A DNA stretch of 23,778 nt from contig MBPM02000343.1 of assembly GCA_001695595.3 (NCBI GenBank), forward strand, positions 1 through 23,778, read 5' to 3'. Shown here piece after piece: positions 1-11,220 of this stretch (positions are counted from its first letter, which is position 1; every line of letters begins with the position of its first letter). A program made the position numbers and the translations under genes. Below the pieces are notes generated by a model, which searched no databases, was not told the DNA's origin, and saw nothing but the letters and a program-made list of their open reading frames with translations. The stretch is from Plasmopara viticola. Lineage: Eukaryota > Oomycota > Peronosporomycetes > Peronosporales > Peronosporaceae.

Positions 1-59
1 CGAATATACGCTTTGTTGTTGCTGTATTGCGTCTGCGCACGTCTAGAATGATAGAAAGG

Positions 60-1858
60 ACGTATGTATGGCCGTATATCATCTCAGCACTTCACAAGAG
101 CGACTATACGCCTTGTTGTGGATCTATTGAGTCTGCGCACTTCTAGAATGATAGAAAGGACGTATCGATGGCCGTATATCTTCCTAGCACTTCACGAGAG
201 TGAATATACGCTTTGTTGTTGCTCTATTGCGTCTGCGCACGTCTGAAATGATAGAAAGGACGTATGTATGGCCGTGTATCATCCCAGCACTTCACAAGAG
301 CGAATATACGCTTTGTTGTTGCTCTATTGCGTCTGGGCTCGTATGAATTATAGAATGAACGTATCAAAGGCTGTATATCTTCCTAGCACTTCACAAGAGC
401 GAATATACGCTTTGTTGTTGCTGTATTGCGTCTGCGCACGTCTAGAATGATAGAAAGGACGTATCAAAGGCTGTATATCTTCCTAGCACTTCACAAGAGC
501 GAATATACGCTTTGTTGTTGCTCTATTGCGTCTGCGCACGTCTAGAATGATAGAAAGGACGTATGTATGGCCGTATATCATCTCAGCACTTCACAAGAGC
601 GACTATACGCCTTGTTGTGGATCTATTGATCTGCGCACTTCTAGAAAGATAGAAAGGACGTATCGATGGCCGTATATCTTCCTAGCACTTCACAAGGGCG
701 AATATACGCTTTGTTGTTGCTCTATTGCGTCTGCGCACGTCTAGAAAGATAGAAAGGACGTATCTATGGCCGTGTATCATCCCAGCACTTCACAAGAGCG
801 AATATACGCTTTGTTGTTGCTCTATTGCGTCTGCGCACGTCTGAAATGATGGAAAGGACGTATCTATGGCCGTATATCATCTCAGCACTTCACAAGAGCG
901 AATATACACTTAGTTATGGATCTATTGCGTCTGCGCACGTCTAGAACGATAGAAAAAACGAATGTATGGCCGTATATCTTCCTAGCACTTCACAAGAGCG
1001 AATATACGCTTTGTTGTTGCTCTTTTGCGTCTGCGCACGTCTGGAATGATAGAAAGGACGTATCGATGGCCGTATATCATCTCTGCACTTCACAAGAGCG
1101 ACTATACGCCTTGTTGTGGATCTATTGCGTATGCGCACTTCTAGAATGATAGAAAGGACGTATGTATGGCCGTGTATCTTTTTAGCACTTCACGAGAGCG
1201 AATGTACGCTTTGTTGTTGCTCTATTGCGTCTGCGCACGTCTAGAAAGATAGAAAGGTCGTATCTATGGCCGTATATCTACCTAGCACTTCACGAGAGCG
1301 AATATACGCTTCGTTGTTGCTCTATTGTGTCTGCACACGTCTAGAAAGATAGAAAGGACGTATCTATGGCCGTGTATCATCCCAGCACTTCACAAGAGCG
1401 AATATACGCTTTGTTGTTGCTCTATTGATTCTGGGCACGTCTGAAATGTTAGAAAGAACGTATCAAAGGCTGTATATCTATCTAGCACTTCACAAGAGCG
1501 AATATACGCTTTGTTGCTGCTCTATTGCGTCTGCGCACGTCTGGAATGATAGAAAAAACGTATGTATGGCCGTAGATCATCTCAGCACTTCACAAGAGCG
1601 ACTATACGCCTTGTTGTGGATCTATTGCGTATGCGCACTTCTAGAATGATAGAAAGGACGTATGTATGGCCGTGTATCTTTTTAGCACTTCACGAGAGCG
1701 AATATACGCTTTGTTGTTGCTCTATTGCGTCTGGGCACGTCTGAAATGATAGAAAGAACGTATCAAAAGGCTGTATATCTTCCTAGCACTTCACAAGAGC
1801 GAATATACGCTTTGTTGTTGCTCTATTGCGTCTGCGCACGTCTGGAATGATAGAAAAA
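60..1858 (+). repeat. Left domain part 1: loose 5-monomer repeat
   Basis: Type X monomers start at 60, 559, 1058 and 1558, which is a 500-bp spacing, and then at 1859 after only three monomers. The four monomers between are only partly conserved. A CGATGG/TCTTCC monomer follows X in the first two units, and an ATCATCCC monomer occurs in each of the first three. CAAAGGCTG monomers appear at about 360, 459, 1458 and 1758. This is best read as an old or rearranged 5-mer unit, weaker than the HORs further right. Bases 1-59 are the tail of another ordinary monomer. Confidence 0.6.
559..657 (+). repeat. Monomer type X (GACTATACGCC marker)
   Basis: This type has linked changes: ATCATCTCAGC before the central region, GACTATACGCC in place of GAATATACGCT, TTGTGGATC in place of TTGTTGCTC, and usually GCGCACTTC. 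Copies lie near 102, 602, 1102, 1602, 1901, 2692, 2896, 3597, 3800, 4195, 4397, 7981, 20427 and 21418. Eleven of these fourteen fall in the first 4.4 kb, so the type marks the left-hand domain. The isolated right-hand copies point to later movement of left-type segments by exchange or duplication. Confidence 0.85.
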
Positions 1859-2647
1859 ACGTATGTATGGCGTAGATCATCTCAGCACTTCACAAGAGCG
1901 ACTAAACGCTTGTTGTGATCTATTGCGTATGCGCACTTCTAGAATGATAGAAAGGACGTATGTATGGCCGTGTATCTTTTTAGCACTTCACGAGAGCGAA
2001 CATACGCTTTGTTGTTGCTCTATTGCGTCTGCGCACGTCTGAATTATAGAAAGAACGTATCTATGGCCGTATATCTTCACAGCACTTCACGAGAGCGAAC
2101 ATACGCTTTGTTGTTGCTTTATTGCGTCCGCACGTCTAGAAAGATAGAAAGGACGTATGTATGGCCGTATATTATCCCAGCACTTCCCAAGAGTGAATAT
2201 ACGCTTTGTTGTTGCTCTTTTGCGTCTGGGCACGTCTGAAATGATAGAAAGAACGTATCAAAGGCTGTATATCTTCCTAGCACTTCACAAGAGCGAATAT
2301 ACGCTTTGTTTTGCTCTATTGCGTCTGCACACGTCTAGAATGATAGAAAGGACGTATCTATGGCCGTATATCTACCTAGCACTTCACGAGAGCGAATATA
2401 CGCTTCGTTGTTGCTCTATTGTGTCTGCACACGTCTAGAAGATAGAAGGACGTATCTATGCCGTGTATCATTCCAGCACTTCACAATAGCGAATAACGCT
2501 TTGTTGTTGCTTCTATTGCGTCTGGGCACGTCTGAAATGATAGAAAGAACGTATCAAAGGCTGTATATCTTCCTAGCACTTCACAAGAGCGAATATACGC
2601 TTTGTTTTGCTCTATTGCGTCTGCGCACGTCTGGAATGATAGAAAAA
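1859..2647 (+). repeat. Eight-monomer block related to the following 9-mer
   Basis: The monomer order is X, TCTTTTTAG, the 98-bp type, CTTCCC, CAAAGG, CTACC/CTTCG, a CAATAGCGAATAACGC monomer, and CAAAGG. The 9-mer that follows has the same order but carries an extra X and TTTCT monomer after the first two and lacks the final CAAAGG. The odd CAATAGCGAATAACGC monomer occurs only here (from 2450) and in the 9-mer (from 3455), so the two blocks share ancestry. The X copy at 1859-1955 has lost about three single bases and is 97 bp. Confidence 0.7.
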
Positions 2648-3553
2648 ACGTATGTATGGCCGTATATCATCTCAGCACTTCACAAGAGCGACTATACGCC
2701 TTGTTGTGGTTTTATTGCGTTTATGCGCACTTCTAGAATGATAGAAAGGGACGTATGTATTGGCCGTGTATCTTTTTAGCACTTCACGAGAGCGAATATA
2801 CGCTTTGTTGTTGCCTCTATTGCGTCTGCGCACGTCTGGAATGATAGAAAAACGTATGTATGGCCGTATATCATCTCAGCACTTCACAAGAGCGACTATA
2901 CGCCTTGTTGTGGATCTAATGCGTATGCGCACTTCTAGAATGATAGAAAGGACGTATGTATGGCCGTGTATCTTTCTTAAGCACTTCACAAGAGCGAATA
3001 TACGCTTTGTTGTTGCTCTATTGCGTTCTGCGCACGTCTAAGAGAAATAGAAAGGACGTCTGTATGGCCGTATATCTTCACAGCACTTCACGAGAGCGAA
3101 TATACGCTTTGTTGTTGCTTTATTGCGTCTTCGCACGTCTAGAAAGATAGAAAGGACGTATGTATGGCCGTATATTATCCCAGCACTTCCCAAGAGTGAA
3201 TATACGCTTTGTTGTTGCCTTTTGCGTCGGGCACGTCTGAAATGATAGAAAGAACGTATCAAAGGCTGTATATCTCCTAGCACTTCCCAAGCAGCGAATA
3301 TACGCTTTGTTTTGCTCTATTGCGTCTGCCACACGTCTAGAATGATAGAAAGGACGTATCTATGGCCGTATATCTACCTAGCACTTCACGAGAGCGAATA
3401 TACGCTTCGTTGTTGCTCTATTGTGTCTGCACACGTCTAGAAAGCATAGAAAGGACGTATCTATGGCCGTGTATCATCCAGCACTTCACAATAGCGAATA
3501 ACGCTTTTGTTGTTGCTCTATTGCGTCTGCGCACGTCTGGAATGATAGAAAAA
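2648..3553 (+). repeat. Nine-monomer higher-order unit
   Basis: The monomers are X (2648), TCTTTTTAG (2751), X (2852), TTTCTTAAG (2952), CTTCACAGC (3056), CTTCCC (3156), CAAAGG (3254), CTACC (3354) and CATCCA/CAATAGCG (3455). The first six match, in order, the two 6-mers that follow. The block contains many single-base gains and losses, including around 2750, 3025-3055, 3220-3330 and 3440-3500, more than the blocks on either side. These could be real divergence or uncorrected read errors. Confidence 0.75.
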
Positions 3554-4154
3554 ACGTATGTATGGCCGTATATCATCTCAGCACTTCACAAGAGCGACTA
3601 TACGCCTTGTTGTGGTTTTTTGCGTAATGCCGTGCACTTCTAGAAATGATAGAAAGGACGTATGTATGCCGTGTATCTTTTTAGCACTTCACGAGAGCGA
3701 ATATACGCTTTGTTGTTGCTCTATTGCGTCTGCGCACGTCTGGAATGATACAAAAAACGTATGTATGGCCGTATATCATCTCAGCACTTCACAAGAGCGA
3801 CTATACGCCTTGTTGTGGATCTAATGCGTATGCGCACTTCTAGAATGATAGAAAGGACGTATGTATGGCCGTGTATCTTTCTAGCACTTTACAAGAGCGA
3901 ATATACGCTTTGTTGTTGCTCTATTGCGTCTGCGCACGTCTAGAAAGATAGAAAGGACGTATCTATGGCCGTATATCTTCACAGCACTTCACGAGAGCGA
4001 ACATACGCTTTGTTGTTGCTTTATTGCGTCCGCACGTCTAGAAAGATAGAAAGGACGTACGTATGGCCGTATATTATCCCAGCACTTCCCAAGAGTGAAT
4101 ATACGCTTTGTTGTTGCTCTATTGCGTCTGCGCACGTCTGGAATGATAGAAAAA
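3554..4154 (+). repeat. Six-monomer higher-order unit, copy 1
   Basis: The order is X (3554), TCTTTTTAG (3658), X (3757), TCTTTCTAG (3857), the 98-bp GAACATACGC monomer (3957) and CTTCCC (4055). The second X carries a private change, GGATCTAATGCG, that is also in the next unit (about 595 bp later) and in the 9-mer near 2915. The unit is the 9-mer without its last three monomers. Confidence 0.85.
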
Positions 4155-4749
4155 ACGTATGGCCCGTATATCATCTCAGCACTTCACAAGAGCGACTATA
4201 CGCCTTGTTGTGGTTTTATTGCGTATGCGCACTTCTAGAATGATAGAAAGGACGTATGTATGGCCGTGTATCTTTTTAGCACTTCACGAGAGCGAATATA
4301 CGCTTTGTTGTTGCTCTATTGCGTCTGCGCACGTCTGGAATGATAGAAAAAACGTATGTATGGCCGTATATCATCTCAGCACTTCACAAGAGCGACTATA
4401 CGCCTTGTTGTGGATCTAATGCGTATGCGCACTTCTAGAATGATAGAAAGGACGTATGTATGGCCGTGTATCTTTCTAGCACTTCACAAGAGCGAATATA
4501 CGCTTTGTTGTTGCTCTATTGCGTCTGCGCACGTCTAGAAAGATAGAAAGGACGTATCTATGGCCGTATATCTTCACAGCACTTCACGAGAGCGAACATA
4601 CGCTTTGTTGTTGCTTTATTGCGTCCGCACGTCTAGAAAGATAGAAAGGACGTACGTATGGCCGTATATTATCCCAGCACTTCCCAAGAGTGAATATACG
4701 CTTTGTTGTTGCTCTATTGCGTCTGCGCACGTCTAGAATGATAGAAAAG
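4155..4749 (+). repeat. Six-monomer higher-order unit, copy 2
   Basis: The monomers and order are as in copy 1, starting at 4155, 4252, 4352, 4452, 4552 and 4650. The first X is shortened and reads ACGTATGGCCCG. Apart from that and a few substitutions, the two copies agree almost base for base. This is the last block of left-type monomers before the repertoire changes at about 4750. Confidence 0.85.
4552..4749 (+). repeat. Linked monomer pair: 98-bp monomer, then CTTCCCAAGAGTG monomer
   Basis: The first monomer (4552-4649) is 98 bp because it reads GCGTCCGCACG, two bases shorter than usual, and it usually has GAACATACGC. The second (4650-4749) reads CTTCCCAAGAGTG after TATTATCCC or TATTTCCCC. 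The same ordered pair starts at 2055, 3957, 4552, 5846, 6943, 8139, 16283 and 17576, with a close variant at 3056. It occurs inside the 6-, 9-, 12- and 13-monomer units alike, so it travels as a two-monomer block. At 20082 the 98-bp monomer occurs without its usual partner. Confidence 0.85.
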
Positions 4750-5545
4750 ACGTATCGATGGCCGTATATCTTCCTAGCACTTCACGAGAGCGAATATACG
4801 CTTCGTTGTTGCTCTATTGCGTCTGCGCACGTCTAGAAAGATAGAAAGGACGTATGTATGGCCGTGAATCTTCACACCACTTCACAAAGCAAATATACGA
4901 TTGGTGGTGGTTTTATTGCGTCTGCGCACGTCTAGAATGGTAGAAAGGACGTATCTATGGCCGTATATCATCTCAGCACTTCACAAGAGCGAATATACGA
5001 TTTTTATTGCTCTATTGCGTCTGCGCACGTCTGAAATGATAGAAAGGACGTATTTATGGCCGAAAATCTTCCTAGCACTTCACGAGAGCTAATATACGCT
5101 TCGTTGTTGCTCTATTGTGTCTGCACACGTCTAGAAAGATAGAAAGGACGTATCTATGGCCGTATATCTTCCTAGCACTTCACGAGAGCGAATATACGCT
5201 TCGTTGTGAATCTATTGCGTCTGCGCACGTCTAGAAAGATAGAAAAGACATATGTATGGCCGTGTATCTTCACAGCACTTCACAAAGCAAATATACGCTT
5301 GGTGGTGGTTCTGTTGCGTCTGCGCACGTCTAGAATGGTAGAAAGGACGTATCTATGGCCGTATATCATCTCAGCACTTCACAAGAGCGAATATACGCTT
5401 TGTTATTGCTCTATTGCGTCTGCGCACGTCTGATATGATAGAAAAGACGTATATATGGCCGTACATCTTCCTAGCACTTCACAAGAGCGAATATACGCTA
5501 AGTTGTGGATCTATTGCGTCTGCGTACGTCTAGAATGATAGAAAA
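4750..5545 (+). repeat. Eight-monomer block, first copy of a 13-monomer spacing
   Basis: This block introduces the AAGCAAAT/GGTGG type (from 4850). Its order matches 6044-6842 at an offset of about 1294 bases: a CTTCG monomer, CCGTGAATCTTCAC with GATTGGTGG, CTATGG/CATCTC, TTTATGG, a TTGTGAATC monomer, a variable one, CTATGG/CATCTC, and CCGTACATC. The rare string CGTTGTGAATC occurs in both, near 5203 and 6497. Several monomers differ between the copies (at 5247 against 6541, for example), so the match is patchy. Confidence 0.65.
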
Positions 5546-6043
5546 GACGTATATAAGGCCCTATATCTTCGTAGCACTTCAAGAGAACGAATATACGCTT
5601 TATTGTTGCTCTATTGCGTCTACGCATGTCTAGAATGATAGAAAAGACGTATGTATGTCCGTGTATTTTCCTAGCACTTCACGAGAGCGAATATACGCTT
5701 TGTGGTGGTTCTATTACGTCTGCGCACGTCTAGAAAGATGGAAAAAACGTATGTATTGCCGTGTATCTTCACAGCACTTCACGAAGCAAATATACGCTTA
5801 GTGGTGGTTCATTTACGTCTGCACACGTCTAGAAGGATAGAAAGGACGTATGTATGGCCGTATATCTTCACAGCACATCACAAGAGCAAATATACGCTTT
5901 GTTGTTGCTTTATTGCGTCCGCACGTCTAGAAAGATAGAAAGGACGTATGTATGGCCGTTTATTTCCCCAGCACTTCCCAAGAGTGAATATACGCTTTGT
6001 TGTTGCTCTATTGTGTCTGCACACGTCTAGAAAGATAGAAAGG
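5546..6043 (+). repeat. Five mixed monomers between the 13-mer copies
   Basis: This stretch holds the first AAGAGAACG monomer (from about 5546), the first GTCCGTGTATTTTCC monomer (about 5645), a GTATTGCC/AAGCAAAT monomer, the 98-bp monomer (5846) and its CTTCCC partner (5944). The order GTCCG then GTATTGCC with GAAGGATAG resembles 15310-15606. Nothing but satellite is present. Confidence 0.7.
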
Positions 6044-6842
6044 ACGTATGTATGGCCGTTTATCTTCACAGCACTTCACGAGAGCGAATATACGCTTCGT
6101 TGTTGCTCTATTGCGTCTGCGCACGTCTAGAAAGATAGAAAAGACGTATGTATGGCCGTGAATCTTCACATCACTTCACAAAGCAAATATACAATTGGTG
6201 GTGGTTTTATTGCGTCTGCGCACGTCTAGAATGGAAGAAAGGACGTATCTATGGCCGTATATCATCTCAGCACTTCACAAGAGCGAATATACGATTTGTT
6301 ATTGCTCTATTGCGTCTGCGCACGTCTGAAATGATAGAAAGGACGTATTTATGGCCGTAAATCTTCCTAGCACTTCACAAGAGCGAATATACGCTTAGTT
6401 GTTGCTCTATTGTGTCTGCGCACGTCTAGAATGATAGAAAGGACGTATATATGGCCGTATATCTTCGTAGCACTTCAAGAGAACAAATATACGCTTCGTT
6501 GTGAATCTATTGCGTCTGCGCACGTCTAGAATGATAGAAAAGACGTATGTATGTCCGTGTATTTTCCAAGCACTTCACGAGAGCGAATATAACCTTTGTG
6601 GTGGTTCTATTGCGTCTGCGTACGTCTAGAAAGATAGAAAAAACGTATCTATGGCCGTATATCATCTCAGCACTTCACAAGAGCGAATATACGCTTTGTT
6701 ATTGCTCTATTGCGTCTGCGCACGTCTGAAATGATAGAAAGGACGTATATATGGCCGTACATCTTCCTAGCACTTCACAAGAGCGAATATACGCTTAGTT
6801 GTGGATCTATTGCGTATGCGCACTTCTAGAATGATAGAAAGG
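6044..6842 (+). repeat. Eight-monomer block, second copy of the 13-monomer spacing
   Basis: This is the partner of 4750-5545. The final monomer (about 6743-6842) is chimeric. Its left half is the CCGTACATC/TTAGTTGTGGATC type, and its right half is type X (GCGTATGCGCACTTC). The switch falls in TTGTGGATCTATTGCG, which both parents share. The block leads directly into the 12-mer HOR. Confidence 0.65.
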
Positions 6843-8038
6843 ACGTATGTATGGCCGTGTATCTTTCTAGCACTTCACGAGAGCGAATATACGCTTTGTT
6901 GTTGCTCTATTGCGTCTGCGCACGTCTAGAAAGATAGAAAGGACGTATCTATGGCCGTATATCTTCACAGCACTTCACGAGAGCGAACATACGCTTTGTT
7001 GTTGCTTTATTGCGTCCGCACGTCTAGAAAGATAGAAAGGACGTATGTATGGCCGTATATTATCCCAGCACTTCCCAAGAGTGAATATACGCTTTGTTGT
7101 TGCTCTATTGCGTCTGGGCACGTCTGAAATGATAGAAAGAACGTATCAAAGGCTGTATATCTTCCTAGCACTTCACAAGAGCGAATATACGCTTTGTTGT
7201 TGCTCTATTGCGCCTGCACACGTCTAGAATGATAGAAAGGACGTATCTATGGCCGTATATCTACCTAGCACTTCACGAGAGCGAATATACGCTTCGTTGT
7301 TGCTCTATTGTGTCTGCACACGTCTAGAAAGATAGAAAGGACGTATCTAATGACGTATATCTTCCTAGCACTTCACGAGAGCGAATATACGCTTCGTTGT
7401 TGCTCTATTGCGCCTGCGCACGTCTAGAAAGATAGAAAAGACATATGTATGGCCGTGTATCTTCACAGCACTTCACAAAGCAAATCTACGCTTGGTGGTG
7501 GTTCTATTGCGTCTGCGCACGTCTAGAATGGTAGAAAGGACGTATCTATGGCCGTATATCATCTCAGCACTTCACAAGAGCGAATATACGCTTTGTTGTT
7601 GCTCTATTGCGTCTGCGCACGTCTGAAATGATAGAAAGGACGTATATATGGCCGTACATCTTCCTAGCACTTCACAAGAGCGAATATACGCTTAGTTGTG
7701 GATCTATTGCGCCTGCGCACGTCTAAAATGATAGAAAGGACGTATGTGTGTCCGTGTATTTTCCTCGCACTTCACGAGAGCGAATATACCCTTTTTGGTG
7801 GTTCTATTGCGTCTGCGTACGTCTAGAAAGATAGAAAAAACGTATGTATTGCCGTGAATCTTCACAGCAATTCACGAAGCAAATATACGCTTAGTGGTGG
7901 TTCATTTGCGTCTGCACACGTCTAGAAAGATAGAAAGGACGTATGTATGGCCGTATATCATCTCAGCACTTCACAAGAGCGACTATACGCCTTGTTGTGG
8001 ATCTATTGCGTCTGCGCACTTCTAGAATGATAGAAAGG
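6843..8038 (+). repeat. Twelve-monomer HOR, copy 1 (1196 bp)
   Basis: The order is TCTTTCTAG, the 98-bp GAACAT type, CTTCCC, CAAAGG, CTACC/CTTCG, ATCTAATGACG, AAGCAAAT with GGTGG, CATCTC, CCGTACATC with GTGGATC, GTGTGTCCG with TACCCTTT, GTATTGCC with TTCATTTGCG, and type X. The unit repeats from 8039. Monomers 1, 5 and 9 look identical between the copies. By eye I count about 25 differences over 11 monomers, far fewer than between neighbouring monomers, and this is the defining property of a HOR. Confidence 0.88.
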
Positions 8039-8138
8039 ACGTATGTATGGCCGTGTATCTTTCTAGCACTTCACGAGAGCGAATATACGCTTTGTTGTTG
8101 CTCTATTGCGTCTGCGCACGTCTAGAAAGATAGAAAGG
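8039..8138 (+). repeat. Representative 100-bp monomer (anatomy)
   Basis: This is a clean example of the unit, in array phase starting at ACGTAT. Within it: ACGTAT at 1-6, GGCC at 11-14, an A/T-richer stretch around CGAATATACG at 42-51, a T/G-rich strand-biased stretch at 53-70, the palindrome TGCGCA at 75-80, the palindrome TCTAGA (XbaI site) at 83-88, and a purine run from 86 into the next monomer broken by one T. About eight CpGs are present. The main variable positions among monomers are 7-8 (GT, CT, AT, CG or CAAA), 22-26, 36 (CACGAG or CACAAG), 53-55 (TTT, TTC or TTA), 69-72 (TGCG or TGTG) and 78. Some types lose the XbaI site (GTCTGAAA). Confidence 0.9.
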
Positions 8139-9132
8139 ACGTATCTATGGCCGTATATCTTCACAGCACTTCACGAGAGCGAACAAACGCTTTGTTGTTG
8201 CTTTATTGCGTCCGCACGTCTAGAAAGATAGAAAGGACGTACGTATGGCCGTATATTATCCCAGCACTTCCCAAGAGTGAATATACGCTTTGTTGTTGCT
8301 CTATTGCGTCTGGGCACGTCTGAAATGATAGAAAGAACGTATCAAAGGCTGTATATCTTCCTAGCACTTCACAAGAGCGAATATACGCTTTGTTGTTGCT
8401 CTATTGCGTCTGCGCACGTCTAGAATGGTAGAAAGGACGTATCTATGGCCGTATATCTACCTAGCACTTCACGAGAGCGAATATACGCTTCGTTGTTGCT
8501 CTATTGTGTCTGCACACGTCTAGAAAGATAGAAAGGACGTATCTAAGGCCGTATATCTTCCTAGCACTTCACGAGAGCGAATATACGCTTTGTTGTTGCT
8601 CTATTGCGTCTGCGCACGTCTAGAAAGATAGAAAAGACGTATGTATGGCCGTGTATCTTCACAGCACTTCACAAAGCAAATATACGCTTAGTGGTGGTTC
8701 TATTGCGTCTGCGCACGTCTAGAATGATAGAAAGGACGTATCTATGGCCGTATATCATCTCAGCACTTCACAAGAGCAAATATACGCTTTGTTATTGCTC
8801 TATTGCGTCTGCGAACGTCTGAAATGATAGAAAGGACGTATATATGGCCGTACATCTTCCTAGCACTTCACAAGAGCGAATATACGCTTAGTTGTGGATC
8901 TATTGCGCCTGCGCACGTCTAAAATGATAGAAAGGACGTATGTGTGTCCGTGTATTTTCCTAGCACTTCACGAGAGCGAATATACCCTTTTGGTGGTTCT
9001 ATTGCGTCTGCGTACGTCTAGAAAGACAGAAAAACGTATGTATTGGCCGTGTATCTTCACAGCACTTTACGAAGCAAATATACGCTTAGTGGTGTTCATT
9101 TGCGTCTGCACACGTCTAGAAAGATAGAAAGG
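8039..9132 (+). repeat. Twelve-monomer HOR, copy 2 (first 11 monomers, 1094 bp)
   Basis: This repeats monomers 1-11 of the preceding unit in order. Where the twelfth (type X) is expected, at 9133, there is instead a GTGTGGCCGTTTATC/CACATCACAATAGC monomer. The 12-mer is therefore cut off here. Its last two monomers (from 8936 and 9034) are also the first two of the 23-monomer unit, so the two repeat families overlap at this point. Confidence 0.88.
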
Positions 9133-11220
9133 ACGTATGTGTGGCCGTTTATCTTCACAGCACATCACAATAGCAAATATACGCTTTGTTGTTGCTTTAT
9201 TGCGTCTTCGCACGTCCAGAATGATAGAAAGGACGTATCTATGGCCGTATATCTTCCTAGCACTTCACAAGAGCGAATATACGCTTTATTGTTGCTCTAT
9301 TGCGTCTGCGCACGTCTGAAATGATAGAAAGAACGTATCAAAGGCTGTATATCTTCCTAGCACTTCACGAGATAGAATAAACTCTTTCTTGTGCTCGATT
9401 ATGTCTGCGCACGTCTAGAATGATAGAAAGGACGTAAATCTGGCCGTATATCTTCCAAGCACTTCACGAGAGCGAATATACGCTTCGTTGTTGCTCTATT
9501 GCGTCTGTGCACGTCTTAAAAGATAGAAAGGACGTATGTATGGCCGTGTATCTTCACAGGACTTCACAAAGCAAATATACGCTTAGTAGTGGTTTAATTG
9601 CGTCTGCACACGTCTAGAAAGATAGAAAAGACGTATCTATGGCCGTATATCTTCACAGCACTTCACGAGAGCGAATATACGCTTAGTGGTTCTATTGCGT
9701 CTGCACTTGTCTAGAAAGGTAGAAAAGACGTATGTATGGCCGTGTATCTTCACAGCACTTCACAATGCAAATATACGCTTTGTTGTTGCTCAATTGTGTC
9801 TGTTCACGTCTACAAAAATAGAAAGGACGTATATATGGCCGTATATCTTGTAGCACTTCAAGAGAACGAATATACGCTTTGTTGTTGCTCTATTGCGTCC
9901 GCGCACGTCTAGAATGATAGAAAAGACGTATGTATGTCCGTGTATTTTCCTAGCACTTCACGAGAGCGAATATACGCTTTGTGGTGGTTCTATTGCGTCT
10001 GCGCACGTCTAGAATGATAGAAAGACGTATATATGGCCGTATATCTTTGTAGCACTTCAGAGAACGAATATACGCTTTGTTGTTGCTCTATTGCGTCGCG
10101 CACGTCTAGAATGATAGAAAAGAGGTATGTATGTCCGTGTATTTTCCTAGCACTTCACGAGAGCGAATATACGCTTTGTGGTGGTTCTATTGCGTCTGCG
10201 CACTTCTAGAATGATAGAAAGGACGTATGTATGGCCGTGTATCTCCCTAGAACTTTACGAGAGCGAATATACGCTCTGTTGTTGCTCTATTGCGTCTGCG
10301 CACGTCTAGAAAGATAGAAAGGACGTATGTATGGCCGTATATCTTCACAGCACTTCACGAGAGCGAATATATGCTTCGTTGTTGCTCTATTGCGTCTGCG
10401 TACGTCTAGAAAGATAGAAAGGACGTATGTATGGCCGTATATCTTCACAGCACTTCACAAAGCAAATCTACGCTTGGTGGTGGTTCTATTGCGTCTGCGC
10501 ACGTCTAGAATGATAGAAAGGACGTATGTATGGCCGTATATCTTCACAGCACTTCACAAGAGCGAATATACGCTTTGTTATTGCTCTATCGCGTCTGCGC
10601 ACGTCTGAAATGATAGAAAGGACGTATGTATGGCCGTACATCTTCCTAGCACTTCACAAGAGCGAATATACGCTTAGTTGTGGATCTTTTGCGTCTGCGC
10701 ACGTCTAGAATGATAGAAAGGACGTATATATGGCCGTATATCTTTGTAGCACTTCAAGAGAACGAATATACGCTTTGTTGTTGCTCTATTGCGTCCGCGC
10801 ACGTCTAGAATGATAGAAAAGACGTATGTATGTCCGTGTATTTTCCTAGCACTTCACGAGAGCGAATATACGCTTTGTGGTGGTTCTATTGCGTCTGCGC
10901 ACTTCTAGAATGATAGAAAGGACGTATGTATGGCCGTGTATCTCCCTAGAACTTTACGAGAGCGAATATACGCTTTGTTGTTGCTCTATTGCGTCTGCGC
11001 ACGTCTAGAAAGATAGAAAGGACGTATGTATGGCCGTATATCTTCACAGCACTTCACGAGAGCGAATATACGCTTCGTTGTTGCTCTATTGCGTCTGCGC
11101 ACGTCTAGAAAGATAGAAAGGACGTATGTATGGCCGTATATCTTCACAGCACTTCACAAAGCAAATCTACGCTTGGTGGTGGTTCTATTGCGTCTGCGCA
11201 CGTCTAGAATGATAGAAAGG
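8936..11220 (+). repeat. 23-monomer unit, copy A (2285 bp)
   Basis: There are twenty-three monomers before the sequence returns to the starting type at 11221. Diagnostic strings found once in each copy support the match: GATAGAATAAACTC (about 9371 and 11655), GTAAATCTGG (9433 and 11721), TCTTAAAAGATAG with GTGCAC (about 9509 and 11798), GCACTTGTCTAG (about 9702 and 11993), and AGAGGTATG (10121 and 12415). Offsets run from 2284 to 2294. Inside it, the pair TTGTAGC plus GTCCG is itself doubled (9827-10024 and 10025-10222). The unit ends with a 7-mer and two monomers of the 11-mer family. Confidence 0.88.
10323..11021 (+). repeat. Seven-monomer deletion form of the 11-mer HOR
   Basis: The order corresponds to 11-mer monomers 1, 2, 3/7, 8, 9, 10 and 11. 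The monomer at 10522-10621 carries the GTTATTG and GCGTC-like features of monomer 7 while occupying the place of monomer 3. Monomers 3 and 7 of the full unit differ at only about two positions, and 2 and 6 are also very close. An unequal exchange between them would remove four monomers (about 398 bp), exactly the difference seen. Monomers 1 and 2 follow again at 11022-11220. Confidence 0.82.

Noticed and set aside
8039..8138. AAAGGA followed by ATG in nearly every monomer as a ribosome binding site and start
   Set aside because: It is simply part of the monomer consensus and recurs every 100 bp. The array context is eukaryotic and no coding region follows.
8039..8138. CENP-B box in the monomer
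   Set aside because: The canonical pattern TTCGNNNNANNCGGG needs CGGG (or CCCG on the other strand) at a fixed place. The TTCG in some monomers is followed by TTGTTGCTC, and no suitable CGGG is present.
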